DNA from: Verrucomicrobiia bacterium
GTDB taxonomy: Bacteria; Verrucomicrobiota; Verrucomicrobiia; Limisphaerales; Pedosphaeraceae
Length of the DNA stretch: 64,000 nt
Reading direction: 5' to 3'
NCBI GenBank assembly: GCA_036268055.1
Contig: DATAUW010000001.1
Span: 157,597 to 221,596, forward strand
Positions 45,185-52,952 of the stretch are shown in pieces. Position numbers and translations under genes: made by a program. The notes below the pieces were generated by a model that was not told the origin of the DNA, ran no database searches, and saw only the letters and a list, made by a program, of their open reading frames with translations. Each line of letters begins with the position of its first letter. Position 1 is the first letter of the stretch.

Positions 45185-46098
45185 TTCAGATGCGTCTCCA
45201 ACGCCACAAGGTTCGCGCGCATGCCGTTTTCATAAGCGTCGCGACTCAACGGACACGTTTCGAGAGTATCGAGTTGGCCGACGGTGACGTGATAATCCGC
45301 GCCGATTTGCGTCACCAACTTTTGCGAACCCTGGGCCTCTCCGAAAACAACTTTCACATGATATTTTTCAATCGCGCGATGCAGCGCTTCCAAATATCTC
45401 GGCGAAGGCTCAACCTCGGGCACGCGCTCGACGACGCCCGCGATCTTCAATCCATAACGCCGCGCGAGATACGGAAACGCATCGTGATACGTCACCATCG
45501 CCTGGTCCTTGAACGGCGCGAGTTCATGCTGCATATCAGTATCGAGTCTTTGCAAGCGCGTGATGTACGCGGCGGCATTCGTGGCGTAGGCGGCGGCGTT
45601 CGCGGGATCCACGTGCTGCATCGCGACAAGAATATTCGCGACCGCTTGCTCAGCGAGTTGCGGGTCGAGCCATGTGTGCGGATTGAAATTCGTGGAAACC
45701 TCGCGCGTCATCATCGGATCCTCCAAATTGGGCGCGAATGGGATCAAATCAGCTTCCGACAAACCCGTCGTCGCCACAATAACGCTTCGCGGATTCGACA
45801 TTGTGTTCATCACGTGCGTCAACCACGACTCGAGGCCGAGGCCATTCACCACCACGACGTCCGCGGACTGGACCTCGCGCATCTCGCGCGGAGAAAATTG
45901 GAAGTCGTGCGGCTCAGCGCCGGGCGGAAGAAGATTATCCACCGTGGCCACATTCCCGGCGATATTCGCCGCGAAACAATAGAGTGGCGGAAAACTGGTG
46001 ACGACGTGGAGGCGATGCCCCAAAAGTTGCGCCTGTGCGTCCGGAGAATTAAACCCGAACAACGCGCCCAGCAGACAGATAAAATGCCAGTGCTTCAC
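45181..46098 (-). CDS. znuA: Zinc ABC transporter substrate-binding protein
   Basis: Periplasmic cluster A-I binding protein of 305 residues with a signal peptide (HFICLLGALFGFNSPDAQAQ). Metal ligands are recognisable: His in PPGAEPHDFQFSP, His in NPHTWLDP, His in VTYHDAFPYLA, and an acidic residue in the C-terminal half. The His-rich loop of many ZnuA proteins is short or absent. The cluster with znuC, znuB and zur identifies zinc as the likely metal; manganese proteins are similar. A perfect 7-1-7 palindrome lies 30 bases before its ATG. Confidence 0.9.
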   Translation of the reverse strand: MKHWHFICLLGALFGFNSPDAQAQLLGHRLHVVTSFPPLYCFAANIAGNVATVDNLLPPGAEPHDFQFSPREMREVQSADVVVVNGLGLESWLTHVMNTMSNPRSVIVATTGLSEADLIPFAPNLEDPMMTREVSTNFNPHTWLDPQLAEQAVANILVAMQHVDPANAAAYATNAAAYITRLQRLDTDMQHELAPFKDQAMVTYHDAFPYLARRYGLKIAGVVERVPEVEPSPRYLEALHRAIEKYHVKVVFGEAQGSQKLVTQIGADYHVTVGQLDTLETCPLSRDAYENGMRANLVALETHLK

Positions 46099-46127
46099 AA
46101 AGTTAGCCTAACACCGCGAAATCTATT

Positions 46128-46142
46128 TGCAAATTATTTGCA
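46128..46142. promoter_or_regulatory. Candidate Zur operator before znuA
   Basis: TGCAAATTATTTGCA is a perfect 7-1-7 inverted repeat, the geometry of Fur, Zur and PerR operators, 29 bases ahead of the znuA ATG. Zur is encoded in the operon it would control. This is the strongest operator-like site in the window. Confidence 0.75.
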
Positions 46143-46159
46143 TTACGCGGGCAACAAAA

Positions 46160-46183
46160 TTCCCCGCCAACTCCGGCGGGGAA
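46160..46183 (-). terminator. Intrinsic terminator after rpsR
   Basis: On the minus strand, TTCCCCGCC and GGCGGGGAA form a 9-bp stem with a 6-base loop, followed by TTTTGTT. It lies just past the rpsR stop and before the znuA promoter region. Confidence 0.85.
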
Positions 46184-46189
46184 GGCAAA

Positions 46190-46453
46190 TTACTTCATCA
46201 GCAGCATCTGGCGCGCGCGCTTGATCGAGCGGTTCAACTGGCGCTGATAATGCGCCGGCAAACCGGTGTACTTGCGCGGGAGGATGCGGCCCTGGTCGGT
46301 CACGAACTGCTTGAGCAGGTTCGTATTCTTGAAGTCCAGCGCGTCCACCGTGAAGTCAATCTTCGGCTTCGGGCGCGGCGTGCGCATCTCGCCAGTGCTG
46401 GAGCGGCCGCGGCCGCCGCGTTTTTCTTTATCCGTATTCGTTTTGCGTGGCAT
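46190..46453 (-). CDS. rpsR: 30S ribosomal protein S18 (cysteine-free)
   Basis: 87 residues. The core FKNTNLLKQFVTDQGRILPR and KYTGLPAHYQRQLNRSIKRA is diagnostic for S18. It has no Cys, so it lacks the zinc-ribbon-like pairs of the C+ form. It sits outside the usual rpsF-ssb-rplI setting, beside a cysteine-free L33. It follows rpmG by 3 bases and ends in a terminator. It may be the only S18 of the genome or a zinc-sparing duplicate; the window cannot settle this. Confidence 0.93.
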   Translation of the reverse strand: MPRKTNTDKEKRGGRGRSSTGEMRTPRPKPKIDFTVDALDFKNTNLLKQFVTDQGRILPRKYTGLPAHYQRQLNRSIKRARQMLLMK

Positions 46454-46456
46454 AAA

Positions 46457-46624
46457 TTATTTGATCTCGCGATGCACCGTATGGCGGCGCAGGGCGGGAT
46501 TGTATTTTTTGATTTCGATTTTCTCAGTCTTCAATTTTTTATTGCGACTGGTCACGTAGCGGGAGGGCGACTTGCCTTCCTTGCGCGCTTCGGTGCATTC
46601 GATAGTTACAGTTTCTCGGGCCAT
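46457..46624 (-). CDS. rpmG: 50S ribosomal protein L33 (cysteine-free form)
   Basis: 55 residues, starting [19 protein letters not shown] and ending [17 protein letters not shown]. This is the L33 pattern, but the zinc ligands CxxC are missing at both positions: the second pair position reads NPALRR. It has one Cys only, in IECTEA. It begins at an ATG at 46624, 6 bases after the DksA-like gene, and precedes rpsR by 3 bases. The C- form does not bind zinc, as in zinc-starvation paralogs of other bacteria. Confidence 0.92.
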   Translation of the reverse strand: MARETVTIECTEARKEGKSPSRYVTSRNKKLKTEKIEIKKYNPALRRHTVHREIK

Positions 46625-46630
46625 AAATTT

Positions 46631-47263
46631 TTATTCCTTTTCCTTGGCGGGCTTTTCTTCGGGCTCTTCTTCTTCCTCGACTTCGTTGACGCCCACACTG
46701 TCCACCGAGCCGAGTGCGCCGAGGCGGCGTTGACGCAACGCGCCTTCTTTTTCCAACTGCGCCTGGGCCTGCACCGTGAAACGCGTCCACGGAATCACTT
46801 CCAAACGCGCCTTGGGGATGGGCTTGCCCGTCAATTCACAAACGCCGTAAGTGTCCTTCTCGATGCGCTTGAGAGCTTCTTCGATCTCGTAAATCGCATC
46901 CTGATCGGCGGACAAAAGGCTCAACGCAAAATCGCGGTCGAAATTATCCGTGCCCGAATCCGCCATGTGCAGGCTGTAACCCGCCATTTCCTGGGCGGAT
47001 TCCTTGGCGAGACCACTCATCTGCTTGAGCAACTGCTCGCGCAATTCAAGGAGATTTTGATAATACTTCGCCCATTCGCTCTTGATCTTCACAGCGCCAT
47101 TGGGACCTTTTGAACGGCCCGTGGTATTGCCAAGGATGGCGGCGGACGTCGCGGAGCGCGCCGGCTTGTTGCTTTCGGCTTCTTTTTTCACGATCTTTTT
47201 CTTCGTTGTCACAAGCTGATGAAATTTTTTTACGTCTAAAACTGCCGTCCGATGGAATTTCAA
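46631..47263 (-). CDS. DksA/TraR-like protein with degenerate zinc finger
   Basis: 210 residues. A basic N-terminal extension is followed by a coiled-coil region (LLELREQLLKQMSG, then DSGTDNFDRDFALSLLSA), and the DksA finger region YGVCELTGKPIPKARLEVIP, then WTRFTVQAQ. Only the first of the four expected Cys is present: the CxxC partner is Thr and the second CxxC is missing. The tail is very acidic (EEEEEPEEK). DksA-type proteins modulate RNA polymerase. Cys-poor DksA2 works without zinc in some bacteria; a PVC-specific form is the alternative. It heads the rpmG-rpsR transcript. Confidence 0.82.
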   Translation of the reverse strand: MKFHRTAVLDVKKFHQLVTTKKKIVKKEAESNKPARSATSAAILGNTTGRSKGPNGAVKIKSEWAKYYQNLLELREQLLKQMSGLAKESAQEMAGYSLHMADSGTDNFDRDFALSLLSADQDAIYEIEEALKRIEKDTYGVCELTGKPIPKARLEVIPWTRFTVQAQAQLEKEGALRQRRLGALGSVDSVGVNEVEEEEEPEEKPAKEKE

Positions 47264-47560
47264 TCCATCAGAGAGCGTGCGAATGTATCAAAGGAAAACA
47301 AATAATCCATCAAAATATTCAACAATTTTTATGCCATTGGGATGCTAAAAATCTCCTCGTTCCATCTCACACGTGAAATATCACTTAAACTACACCCCTT
47401 AACTGGCCTTTGCAAATTCCTAAACCTCAAAATACCCCAAAACCCCTCATTTCGCCAAAAGCTCGTCAAGCGCCCAAAAAAATATCCGCACTTATCCGCA
47501 CTTACGCGCTCCCACCCGCACTTTCCGCCTCCAAAGCGCGCTTTATCCGCCCGCGTCATC
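47264..47560. other. Intergenic region before the DksA-like gene
   Basis: No gene is seen. A CAAATAAT core at 47299-47306 resembles part of the znuA operator, 36 bases before the gene start. Short CCGCACTT units recur near 47486-47523. Confidence 0.4.
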
Positions 47561-48328
47561 TCACCCGTTCTCGATGCACGCGTACGCATTATGATTGTGG
47601 ATGCTCTCAAAATTCTCCGCTTCGACCTTGTACCAGGTCACATCGGGATGCGCATTGAGCTTCAGCGCCACGTTCCGCACCAGGTCCTCGACGAACACCG
47701 GGTTCTCGTAAGCCCGCTCCGTCACCGCCTTTTCGTCCGGACGCTTCAGCAACGAATACAACTCCGAACTCGCCGAACTCTCCACCAGCGCGATCACATC
47801 CTCGATCCAAATCGCCCGTTTCGAGCGCAACTGCACCGTCACATTGCCCCGCTGATTATGCGCGCCATGCTTGCTGATCGCCTTCGAGCACGGGCAAAGC
47901 GTCGTCACCGATGCCACCACCGTCAACACAAAATCAATTTCCTTGCCGCAAGCCGTCGCATCGAACCGCGCCGTATAATCCATCAAACCCTCCATGCCCG
48001 TCACCGGCGCCTTCTTGCTCAGGAAAAACGGAAATTCCATTTCGAGATGCGCCGTCGCCGCGTTCAACTTCTTCTGCATCGCGTGAAGAATGTCCGTGAT
48101 ATTCTCCACATGCACCACGTCACCATGCGCATTCAGCACTTCGACGAACCGGCTCATGTGCGTCCCCTTGAATTCCTTCGGCAGATCCACATACATGCCG
48201 ATCGTGGCGATCGTATTCTGCTGCGCGCGCGCCTTGTCGCGGATCTGGATGGGAAACCGCAACCCGCGAACCCCCACCTTATCAATGCGCAACTCGCGAT
48301 GATCCCGCTCGTTCTGCTTGTCCTGCAT
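47561..48328 (-). CDS. folE2: GTP cyclohydrolase FolE2 (type IB)
   Basis: First enzyme of folate or queuosine precursor synthesis, forming 7,8-dihydroneopterin triphosphate; the type IB enzyme does not depend strictly on zinc. Family hallmarks: IDKVGVRGLRFPI, HMSRFVEVL, VASVTTLCPCSKAIS with the active-site Cys, HNQRGNVTVQ, and ENPVFVEDLVRNVA; the C terminus is ESIHNHNAYACIE. I start at the ATG at 48328. The frame is open 34 codons upstream, in a Pro/Ala/Lys-rich stretch that could be a genuine extension with a GTG or TTG start. FolE2 is a common Zur target elsewhere. Confidence 0.94.
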   Translation of the reverse strand: MQDKQNERDHRELRIDKVGVRGLRFPIQIRDKARAQQNTIATIGMYVDLPKEFKGTHMSRFVEVLNAHGDVVHVENITDILHAMQKKLNAATAHLEMEFPFFLSKKAPVTGMEGLMDYTARFDATACGKEIDFVLTVVASVTTLCPCSKAISKHGAHNQRGNVTVQLRSKRAIWIEDVIALVESSASSELYSLLKRPDEKAVTERAYENPVFVEDLVRNVALKLNAHPDVTWYKVEAENFESIHNHNAYACIENG

Positions 48329-48425
48329 CGCCGGCTCCTTGGACTTCGGTGCGGCAGCGGCTGGCTTCGAATTTTTCACAACAGTCGTTTTTTGCACTCT
48401 GCAAGTTACCAGCGCAGAAGGTTTT

Positions 48426-48440
48426 TGCAAATAATCTTGT
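48426..48440. promoter_or_regulatory. Partial Zur-box-like site upstream of folE2
   Basis: TGCAAATAATCTTGT matches the complement of the znuA palindrome in its first ten bases, but the second half is degraded (11 of 15 in all). It lies about 100 bases before the folE2 ATG at 48328. AT-rich sequence makes a chance match possible. Confidence 0.3.
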
Positions 48441-48641
48441 CGCCAAAATCCCTCTGTAGCCGTGGTCTACAACCGCCAAATCCGCGCCTCAAAATTTTCA
48501 ATAATGAAACAGGAACAAATCCCGCATTTTCTTCCCTTACCCCATTTACCACCAAAACAAAGCCGCACATGCGGTTCCGAAGGAGCGGCACAGACATTAC
48601 ATTCTTATTATTCAATGCTACTTCCGCATCCACGCGAAAAA

Positions 48642-49781
48642 TCATTGCGGCCCTATGGCAATGAAATCAAAACCTTCGGTGAAATTGCCGCTCTGAATAT
48701 CATTACGGCCGACGACGGCAGTAAATTGAGTCAACGCCGCCTGTATAGAAGCGCGACTGATATTGACTGAAAAAATATTATCGCTGAAGCCCGGATTATC
48801 ACTTCCAGTATGGGCTGTGGCGATAATTGCGGGAGGCGCTGAAAATGGAGTGGTAAAAGTCACTGTATAAGTCGGAAAAGTCTGGACATTGTCGTAAACG
48901 AATCCACTGCCTGGATTACCACCTACATGCAAAGTCGTTGTGGTCGAGTTACCTTGGCTGGTGTTGACGGTTATTTGACTGATCTGATAAATCTGGCCAC
49001 TGATGCCTATCCATTGCCCAATGCTAAATTGGCCGCTGTAGTCGCCAGTTGCGGTAAGATCACCGAGACCATCGGAACTAAAATTTGCCACCGGCGTACC
49101 ACCGCTTCCTACAGCCGAATAAGCCACTGAAAAGCCAGTGCCAAATACGGGCGCACCTGTGTCGAATACAATTCCGCGAATTATTTTCATACCACCCTCA
49201 GCCGTAGAAGTTAAATTCGATGCGGCAGAAACTTGGAGATTGTTTCCATTGGCGCTGAGCACAATATTTGTCCCGGCCGCCAGCGTGATAAAATCTGCCA
49301 ACCCGTTAATACTTTTCACCACCTGGCCGGAGGCGATATTTGTTGCGCTTACCGAATTGCCCGCCAGTTGAGCGCTCATAATCGCCCCATTGGTCACACT
49401 TGCGGCAACCGTCGCGAATTGAGCGTAGGGCGTTGGCAACATTTGAACACGAGGTGAAAGAGTCTGCGCGGTTCCGCCATTGGTGATAGTAATATCCAGC
49501 CAGCGCGCGCTTCCGTTAAAAGCCGCCGAACCGAAATCGAGATTTACTGTAAAGAACCCATTGTTAACTAACGGATTTGCGGAGGCGGGATTACCAATCC
49601 GGTTGCCATTGGCGGAAGCATCATACAGCGCAAATATCATCGAATAAACTCCGTTGGCATTTGTGCCATTATTATGAAGCTGCCCTTGATACGTGAACAC
49701 ACTAGTTCCCTGTGCAAACAATGATACTGCTGACATCCATATCGCCAGGGCGATGGTTAATTTCTGAATTTTGGTTTTCAT
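48642..49781 (-). CDS. Secreted protein with C-terminal H-type-lectin-like domain
   Basis: 379 residues with a signal peptide (LTIALAIWMSAVSLFAQ). The mature start is TSVFTYQGQLHNNGTNANGVY, typical of a family of Verrucomicrobia/Planctomycete secreted proteins with tail-fibre-like middles (VQMLPTPYAQFATVAASV). The C-terminal 80 residues (YTVTFTTPFSAPPAIIATA ... GFDFIAIG) resemble the compact H-type lectin beta fold. The Ser/Thr/Asn-rich composition fits an extracellular protein. The role is unknown; adhesion or sugar binding is an inference. Folding on the outside is supported by the absence of Cys. Confidence 0.7.
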   Translation of the reverse strand: MKTKIQKLTIALAIWMSAVSLFAQGTSVFTYQGQLHNNGTNANGVYSMIFALYDASANGNRIGNPASANPLVNNGFFTVNLDFGSAAFNGSARWLDITITNGGTAQTLSPRVQMLPTPYAQFATVAASVTNGAIMSAQLAGNSVSATNIASGQVVKSINGLADFITLAAGTNIVLSANGNNLQVSAASNLTSTAEGGMKIIRGIVFDTGAPVFGTGFSVAYSAVGSGGTPVANFSSDGLGDLTATGDYSGQFSIGQWIGISGQIYQISQITVNTSQGNSTTTTLHVGGNPGSGFVYDNVQTFPTYTVTFTTPFSAPPAIIATAHTGSDNPGFSDNIFSVNISRASIQAALTQFTAVVGRNDIQSGNFTEGFDFIAIGPQ

Positions 49782-50027
49782 GGGTTAATTCACGGATAAT
49801 TATTTTTCGCAACACCCGTACAAAACTGGGATTGATATCTGTTGCTAATTAACGGCAAAAAAGCTGCCCTGAGATTTCCCTAAAACGGCTGGCCAAACTT
49901 CCGATCGAGACAGAATTGGGTCGGACGGCTTTCTCTATACGATTTACTTATTTTAATTACAAGCCTAAGCGATAATTATCATTCATTTCCGCTTTGACTC
50001 GCTGGCCTAAAATCTTTATTACCGCGC
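49782..50027. other. Divergent intergenic region
   Basis: AT-rich space between two divergent secreted-protein genes. I see no gene and no clear regulatory motif; promoters of both genes must lie here. Confidence 0.4.
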
Positions 50028-50948
50028 ATGGTTTTCAATAGGGCATGCATCAGCTTAATTCTCCTCACGTTATTTCTCAGCCTCCACCTGCCCGCCGCCC
50101 AAACCTTCCGCATCGCCACTTATAACGTAGAAAATGATCTCGACCACGACAGCGGCACGCGCCACGCAAAATCCGACGCCGCCAAAGCCAAGATTCTCGA
50201 AAGTATTCTCGCGCTGAAACCCGATGTTCTCGCGCTCGAAGAAATCGGCGAGACGAATGTCTTGCTCGAACTGCAATCCGCACTCCAAAGCAACGGCCTC
50301 CCCTTGCCGAATTGGGAATACGTCACCGGCTTCGATACCAATATCCACGTTTGCGTCCTCAGCCGATTCCCCATCACCGCGCGCCGCCCACAAACCAACG
50401 ACACTTACCTCCTCAACGGCGAGACTTTCAAGGTCAGCCGCGGTTTCGCCGAAGTGGACGTCGCCGTCACCACCAATTACAGCTTCACCCTCATCGCCGC
50501 GCATTTGAAATCCAAGCGGACCATCCGCGCAGCCGCCGAGGCCGACATGCGCCTCGAAGAAGCCAAAATCCTCCGCCAAAAAATTGACGATATCCTCGCT
50601 GCGAATCCCAACACCAGCCTCATCGTCCTCGGCGATCTCAACGACACCCACGACTCCCCCGCCATCCGCGCCATCATCGGCCGCGGCAAAACCGGCCTCG
50701 TGGACACGCGCCCCGCCGAGCACAACGGCGATGCCGAACCGGCCGCGAACCATCGCCTCAACGAGCGCAACATCACCTGGACCGATTTTTACGCGAAGGA
50801 AGATTTATATTCGCGCATTGATTACATTCTATTGAGCCACGCCTTCGCCCGCGACTGGAACCCGGCGGAAACCGCCATCCTCGCTCTGCCGAACTGGGGC
50901 ATCGCCTCCGACCACCGCCCCCTCGTCGCTACCTTCACCGTCCCGTGA
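50028..50948 (+). CDS. Secreted endonuclease/exonuclease/phosphatase-family protein
   Basis: 306 residues with a signal peptide (ACISLILLTLFLSLHLPAAQ). The EEP-fold motifs are present: RIATYNVEND, LALEEIGETN, the core VIVLGDLNDTHDSP-like LIVLGDLNDT, and SDHRPLVATF at the C terminus, which hold the metal and catalytic residues. It may hydrolyse nucleic acids or a phosphodiester of another kind; the substrate is not clear. It is divergent from the preceding secreted protein. Confidence 0.87.
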   Translation: MVFNRACISLILLTLFLSLHLPAAQTFRIATYNVENDLDHDSGTRHAKSDAAKAKILESILALKPDVLALEEIGETNVLLELQSALQSNGLPLPNWEYVTGFDTNIHVCVLSRFPITARRPQTNDTYLLNGETFKVSRGFAEVDVAVTTNYSFTLIAAHLKSKRTIRAAAEADMRLEEAKILRQKIDDILAANPNTSLIVLGDLNDTHDSPAIRAIIGRGKTGLVDTRPAEHNGDAEPAANHRLNERNITWTDFYAKEDLYSRIDYILLSHAFARDWNPAETAILALPNWGIASDHRPLVATFTVP

Positions 50949-50987
50949 CGAGTTTCGGGAGATTGAGCACGCTGGTGCTTACTTTTT

Positions 50988-51022
50988 TTGACGCAGAGAC
51001 GCGGAGTCGCAGAGAAAGATTG
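50988..51022. repeat. Octamer tandem repeat ACGCAGAG, copy in inverse orientation
   Basis: TTTTTTTGACGCAGAGACGC and more GTCGCAGAG units: the same family as 21500-21544 on the other strand. It faces the copy at 51135-51178 within one intergenic space of 327 bases that has no gene. Confidence 0.6.
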
Positions 51023-51134
51023 GGAATATGAATGAATTTTAATCTGATGAGACCTTTTTATAAATGTCCGCATCCACTTTGTCTTAAAACCGAGCAAATC
51101 CGCAAAACCCTCCCATCCAGTATCTTCTCCACTC

Positions 51135-51178
51135 TGCGCCTCTGCGTCTCTGCGCCTCTGCGTCAAAATCCGCTCGCC
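51135..51178. repeat. Octamer tandem repeat CTCTGCGY, longest copy
   Basis: Four consecutive 8-base units (CTCTGCGC, CTCTGCGT, CTCTGCGC, CTCTGCGT) are followed by CAAAATCCGCTC, the same 3' flank as at 21533-21544. Confidence 0.65.
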
Positions 51179-51275
51179 GAAAAACATTTCCAAATATAAA
51201 ACAAATTTGTTAACCTTTTCCTACTCAAGTACGTCTCCCTAGTTACGGAACGTGATGGTTGGCAGTTGAAGTGAC

Positions 51276-51743
51276 GTGAAAGCAGACAACGTAATATTGC
51301 TCGTCGAGGATAGCACCGAGGATGCGAGCCTGGTCCAGCTCGCTTTTAAAAAGTGGGGCATCGGCAATCCTGTACATGTCGCCACCGATGGCGAACGCGC
51401 TGTGGAATACCTCGGCGGCGATGGCATGTATGCCGATCGCGACAAATATCCCCTGCCGACTCTGACTTTGCTCGACCTGAACCTCCCGCAAATGTCCGGC
51501 TTCGACGTCCTCCAATGGATGAGCGAACGTCCGGGGCTCAAGAAGCTGCCCGTAGTAGTCTTGAGCGGGACAAAAGACCCCACCCATTTTGAACAAGCCC
51601 AGCGTCTCGGCGCCAGCGCCTGCGTTGCCAAAAGTCTGGACCTTTCCGAGCTTTACGAACTCATCCAGCACCTGAACTATTTCTCCCTCGCGTCCGACTA
51701 CAACAATAGCGCCGTTGACTGGACGCCCGAGCCGGAAGAGTAA
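51276..51743 (+). CDS. Single-domain response regulator (Rcp1-like)
   Basis: 155 residues forming one receiver: acidic pocket LLVEDSTEDASLV, phospho-acceptor in LTLLDLNLPQMSGFDVLQWM, LPVVVLSGTKDP, and the Lys in CVAKSLDLSEL. The extended YLGGDGMYADRDKYPLPTL loop is typical of Rcp1-type regulators that partner phytochrome-like or PAS kinases. It has no output domain. The start is a GTG. No histidine kinase is next to it, so its partner is elsewhere. Confidence 0.88.
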   Translation: MKADNVILLVEDSTEDASLVQLAFKKWGIGNPVHVATDGERAVEYLGGDGMYADRDKYPLPTLTLLDLNLPQMSGFDVLQWMSERPGLKKLPVVVLSGTKDPTHFEQAQRLGASACVAKSLDLSELYELIQHLNYFSLASDYNNSAVDWTPEPEE

Positions 51744-51772
51744 TAAGAGCGGGTCGGCGCGAAATCTCCTCT

Positions 51773-51803
51773 GAACGGACCGCGGGTCTATGACCCGCAG
51801 CAA
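51773..51803. repeat. Dispersed hairpin repeat, family B, copy 2
   Basis: GAACGGACCGCGGGTC-TAT-GACCCGCAGCAA type unit with a 7-bp perfect hairpin stem. Confidence 0.75.
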
Positions 51804-51907
51804 GGTTCATAAGGTCAGGCCGCTTTCGGCTCAGCCATTGCAGGATAAAAAGCAGGCGTCTTCTTTAACAATTATCTACTATCGCGACCGGCAATCCTCT
51901 TCGTGAA

Positions 51908-51937
51908 TTGCTGCGGGTCACAGACCCGCGGTCCGGT
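51908..51937. repeat. Dispersed hairpin repeat, family B, copy 3 (inverted)
   Basis: The complement of copy 2: TTGCTGCGGGTCACAGACCC followed by GCGGTCCG. The loop differs (TGT) while the stem is unchanged. Confidence 0.75.
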
Positions 51938-52056
51938 GGAAGGAAGTTCACAGGCTGCCACATACGCCACATGAACTTGTCCAGGATAAATTCTTCTCCC
52001 TCGCTCCGCGCTCGTTGCGCGGGGAGAGGGGTCTTTAACTCTCGAAAATTAATTCC

Positions 52057-52914
52057 TCAAACGTACAACGCCGTCTTCAACTCATGCGTCAGCACGCTCA
52101 TGAACATATAGCGTTTGTCCATGTCCTGTTGCAGGCATTTCAAGATCACCCTCTCCACACCAATCGGCAGATCGGGATTATGCTGCCGCGGATTCACGAA
52201 ACTGGAACGATCCACCTGCTTGGCCAGAATCTCCGAAGGCGTCTCGCCGGGGAACGGTTTGAAATTCGTCAGCAACTCATACGCCGACACGCCGAACGCA
52301 AAAATATCCGCGCGCTGATCCACCCCTTCGCGCAATAATTGTTCTGGCGCCATGTAAGCGGGCGTGCCGGGATTCTTCGAAAGTTTTTTCGGCTCCTTGG
52401 GAATCGGCAGCGCCAGATCGAAGTCCGCCAGCCGCACCCCCGCATTGCGCGTGATCAATACATTCTCCGGCTTATAATCGAGATGCATATAACCGCTCTC
52501 ATGCACATGCTCCAAACCCGACGCCATATCAATCAGGATATTGCCCACGTTTTCCAGCAACACCGGATCGTGGTCCGCATACATCAGCTTGAGGTTCGAT
52601 CCCTCGACATACTCCATCAGCAGATACAACGCGCCGTCAATTTTCCCATGGCCATAATAACCTATGACACAATCATGCGGCTGCATCTTGGAAAGCACCT
52701 CGCAGCCCTGGTTAAAACGCTTGCGCGCCGTAAGGTCGAATTTTAAATTATCGTGCAACCGGCGCAATGCGAACGTCACATTATCCTTGTCCGTCGCCAG
52801 CCAAATATCCGCCATCCCTCCGCTATTAATCAATTCCCGCAAATAATAAGGCCCGAATGGCCCCGGCTCAGCCGAGCCGCTGGATGCTGAATCTTTCTTC
52901 GACTTAAAAAACAC
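52057..52914 (-). CDS. Serine/threonine protein kinase-like protein with atypical catalytic residues
   Basis: About 285 residues from a GTG at 52914, a bare kinase domain. The glycine loop is LINSGGMADIWLA. The usual catalytic Lys is replaced by Arg (FALRRL, Arg51 from this start). The catalytic loop is HLDYKPENVL (HxD present), the DFG motif reads DFD, and APE is MAPEQL; GTPAYMAPEQ and DIFAFGVSAYELLTN are typical. It is likely a degenerate or atypical kinase, perhaps a pseudokinase. No output domain follows. The upstream frame stays open into the next gene's start, so the start is uncertain. Confidence 0.82.
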   Translation of the reverse strand: MFFKSKKDSASSGSAEPGPFGPYYLRELINSGGMADIWLATDKDNVTFALRRLHDNLKFDLTARKRFNQGCEVLSKMQPHDCVIGYYGHGKIDGALYLLMEYVEGSNLKLMYADHDPVLLENVGNILIDMASGLEHVHESGYMHLDYKPENVLITRNAGVRLADFDLALPIPKEPKKLSKNPGTPAYMAPEQLLREGVDQRADIFAFGVSAYELLTNFKPFPGETPSEILAKQVDRSSFVNPRQHNPDLPIGVERVILKCLQQDMDKRYMFMSVLTHELKTALYV

Positions 52915-52952
52915 GCCGGGGTTTATAGCACGAAACCGGATTTCCTGCCACT

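Larger units (their letters stand above)
51744..52056. other. Repeat-rich intergenic space
   Basis: It carries two inverted copies of the family B hairpin (51773-51803 and 51908-51937) and a CTCTCC/GCGCGGGGAGAGG palindrome near 51992-52030. I see no gene. Confidence 0.55.

Noticed and set aside
47329..47610. A 93-codon minus-strand frame overlapping the end of folE2
   Set aside because: It runs across the folE2 3' end in another frame and has a composition expected of noncoding sequence.
51135..51178. Tandem octamers as a possible CRISPR array
   Set aside because: The units are contiguous and near identical with no spacers, and no cas genes are present.
52585..52605. A GGTTCGATCC stretch resembling a tRNA T-loop
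   Set aside because: It lies within the coding region of the kinase and no acceptor stem or anticodon arm can be built around it.
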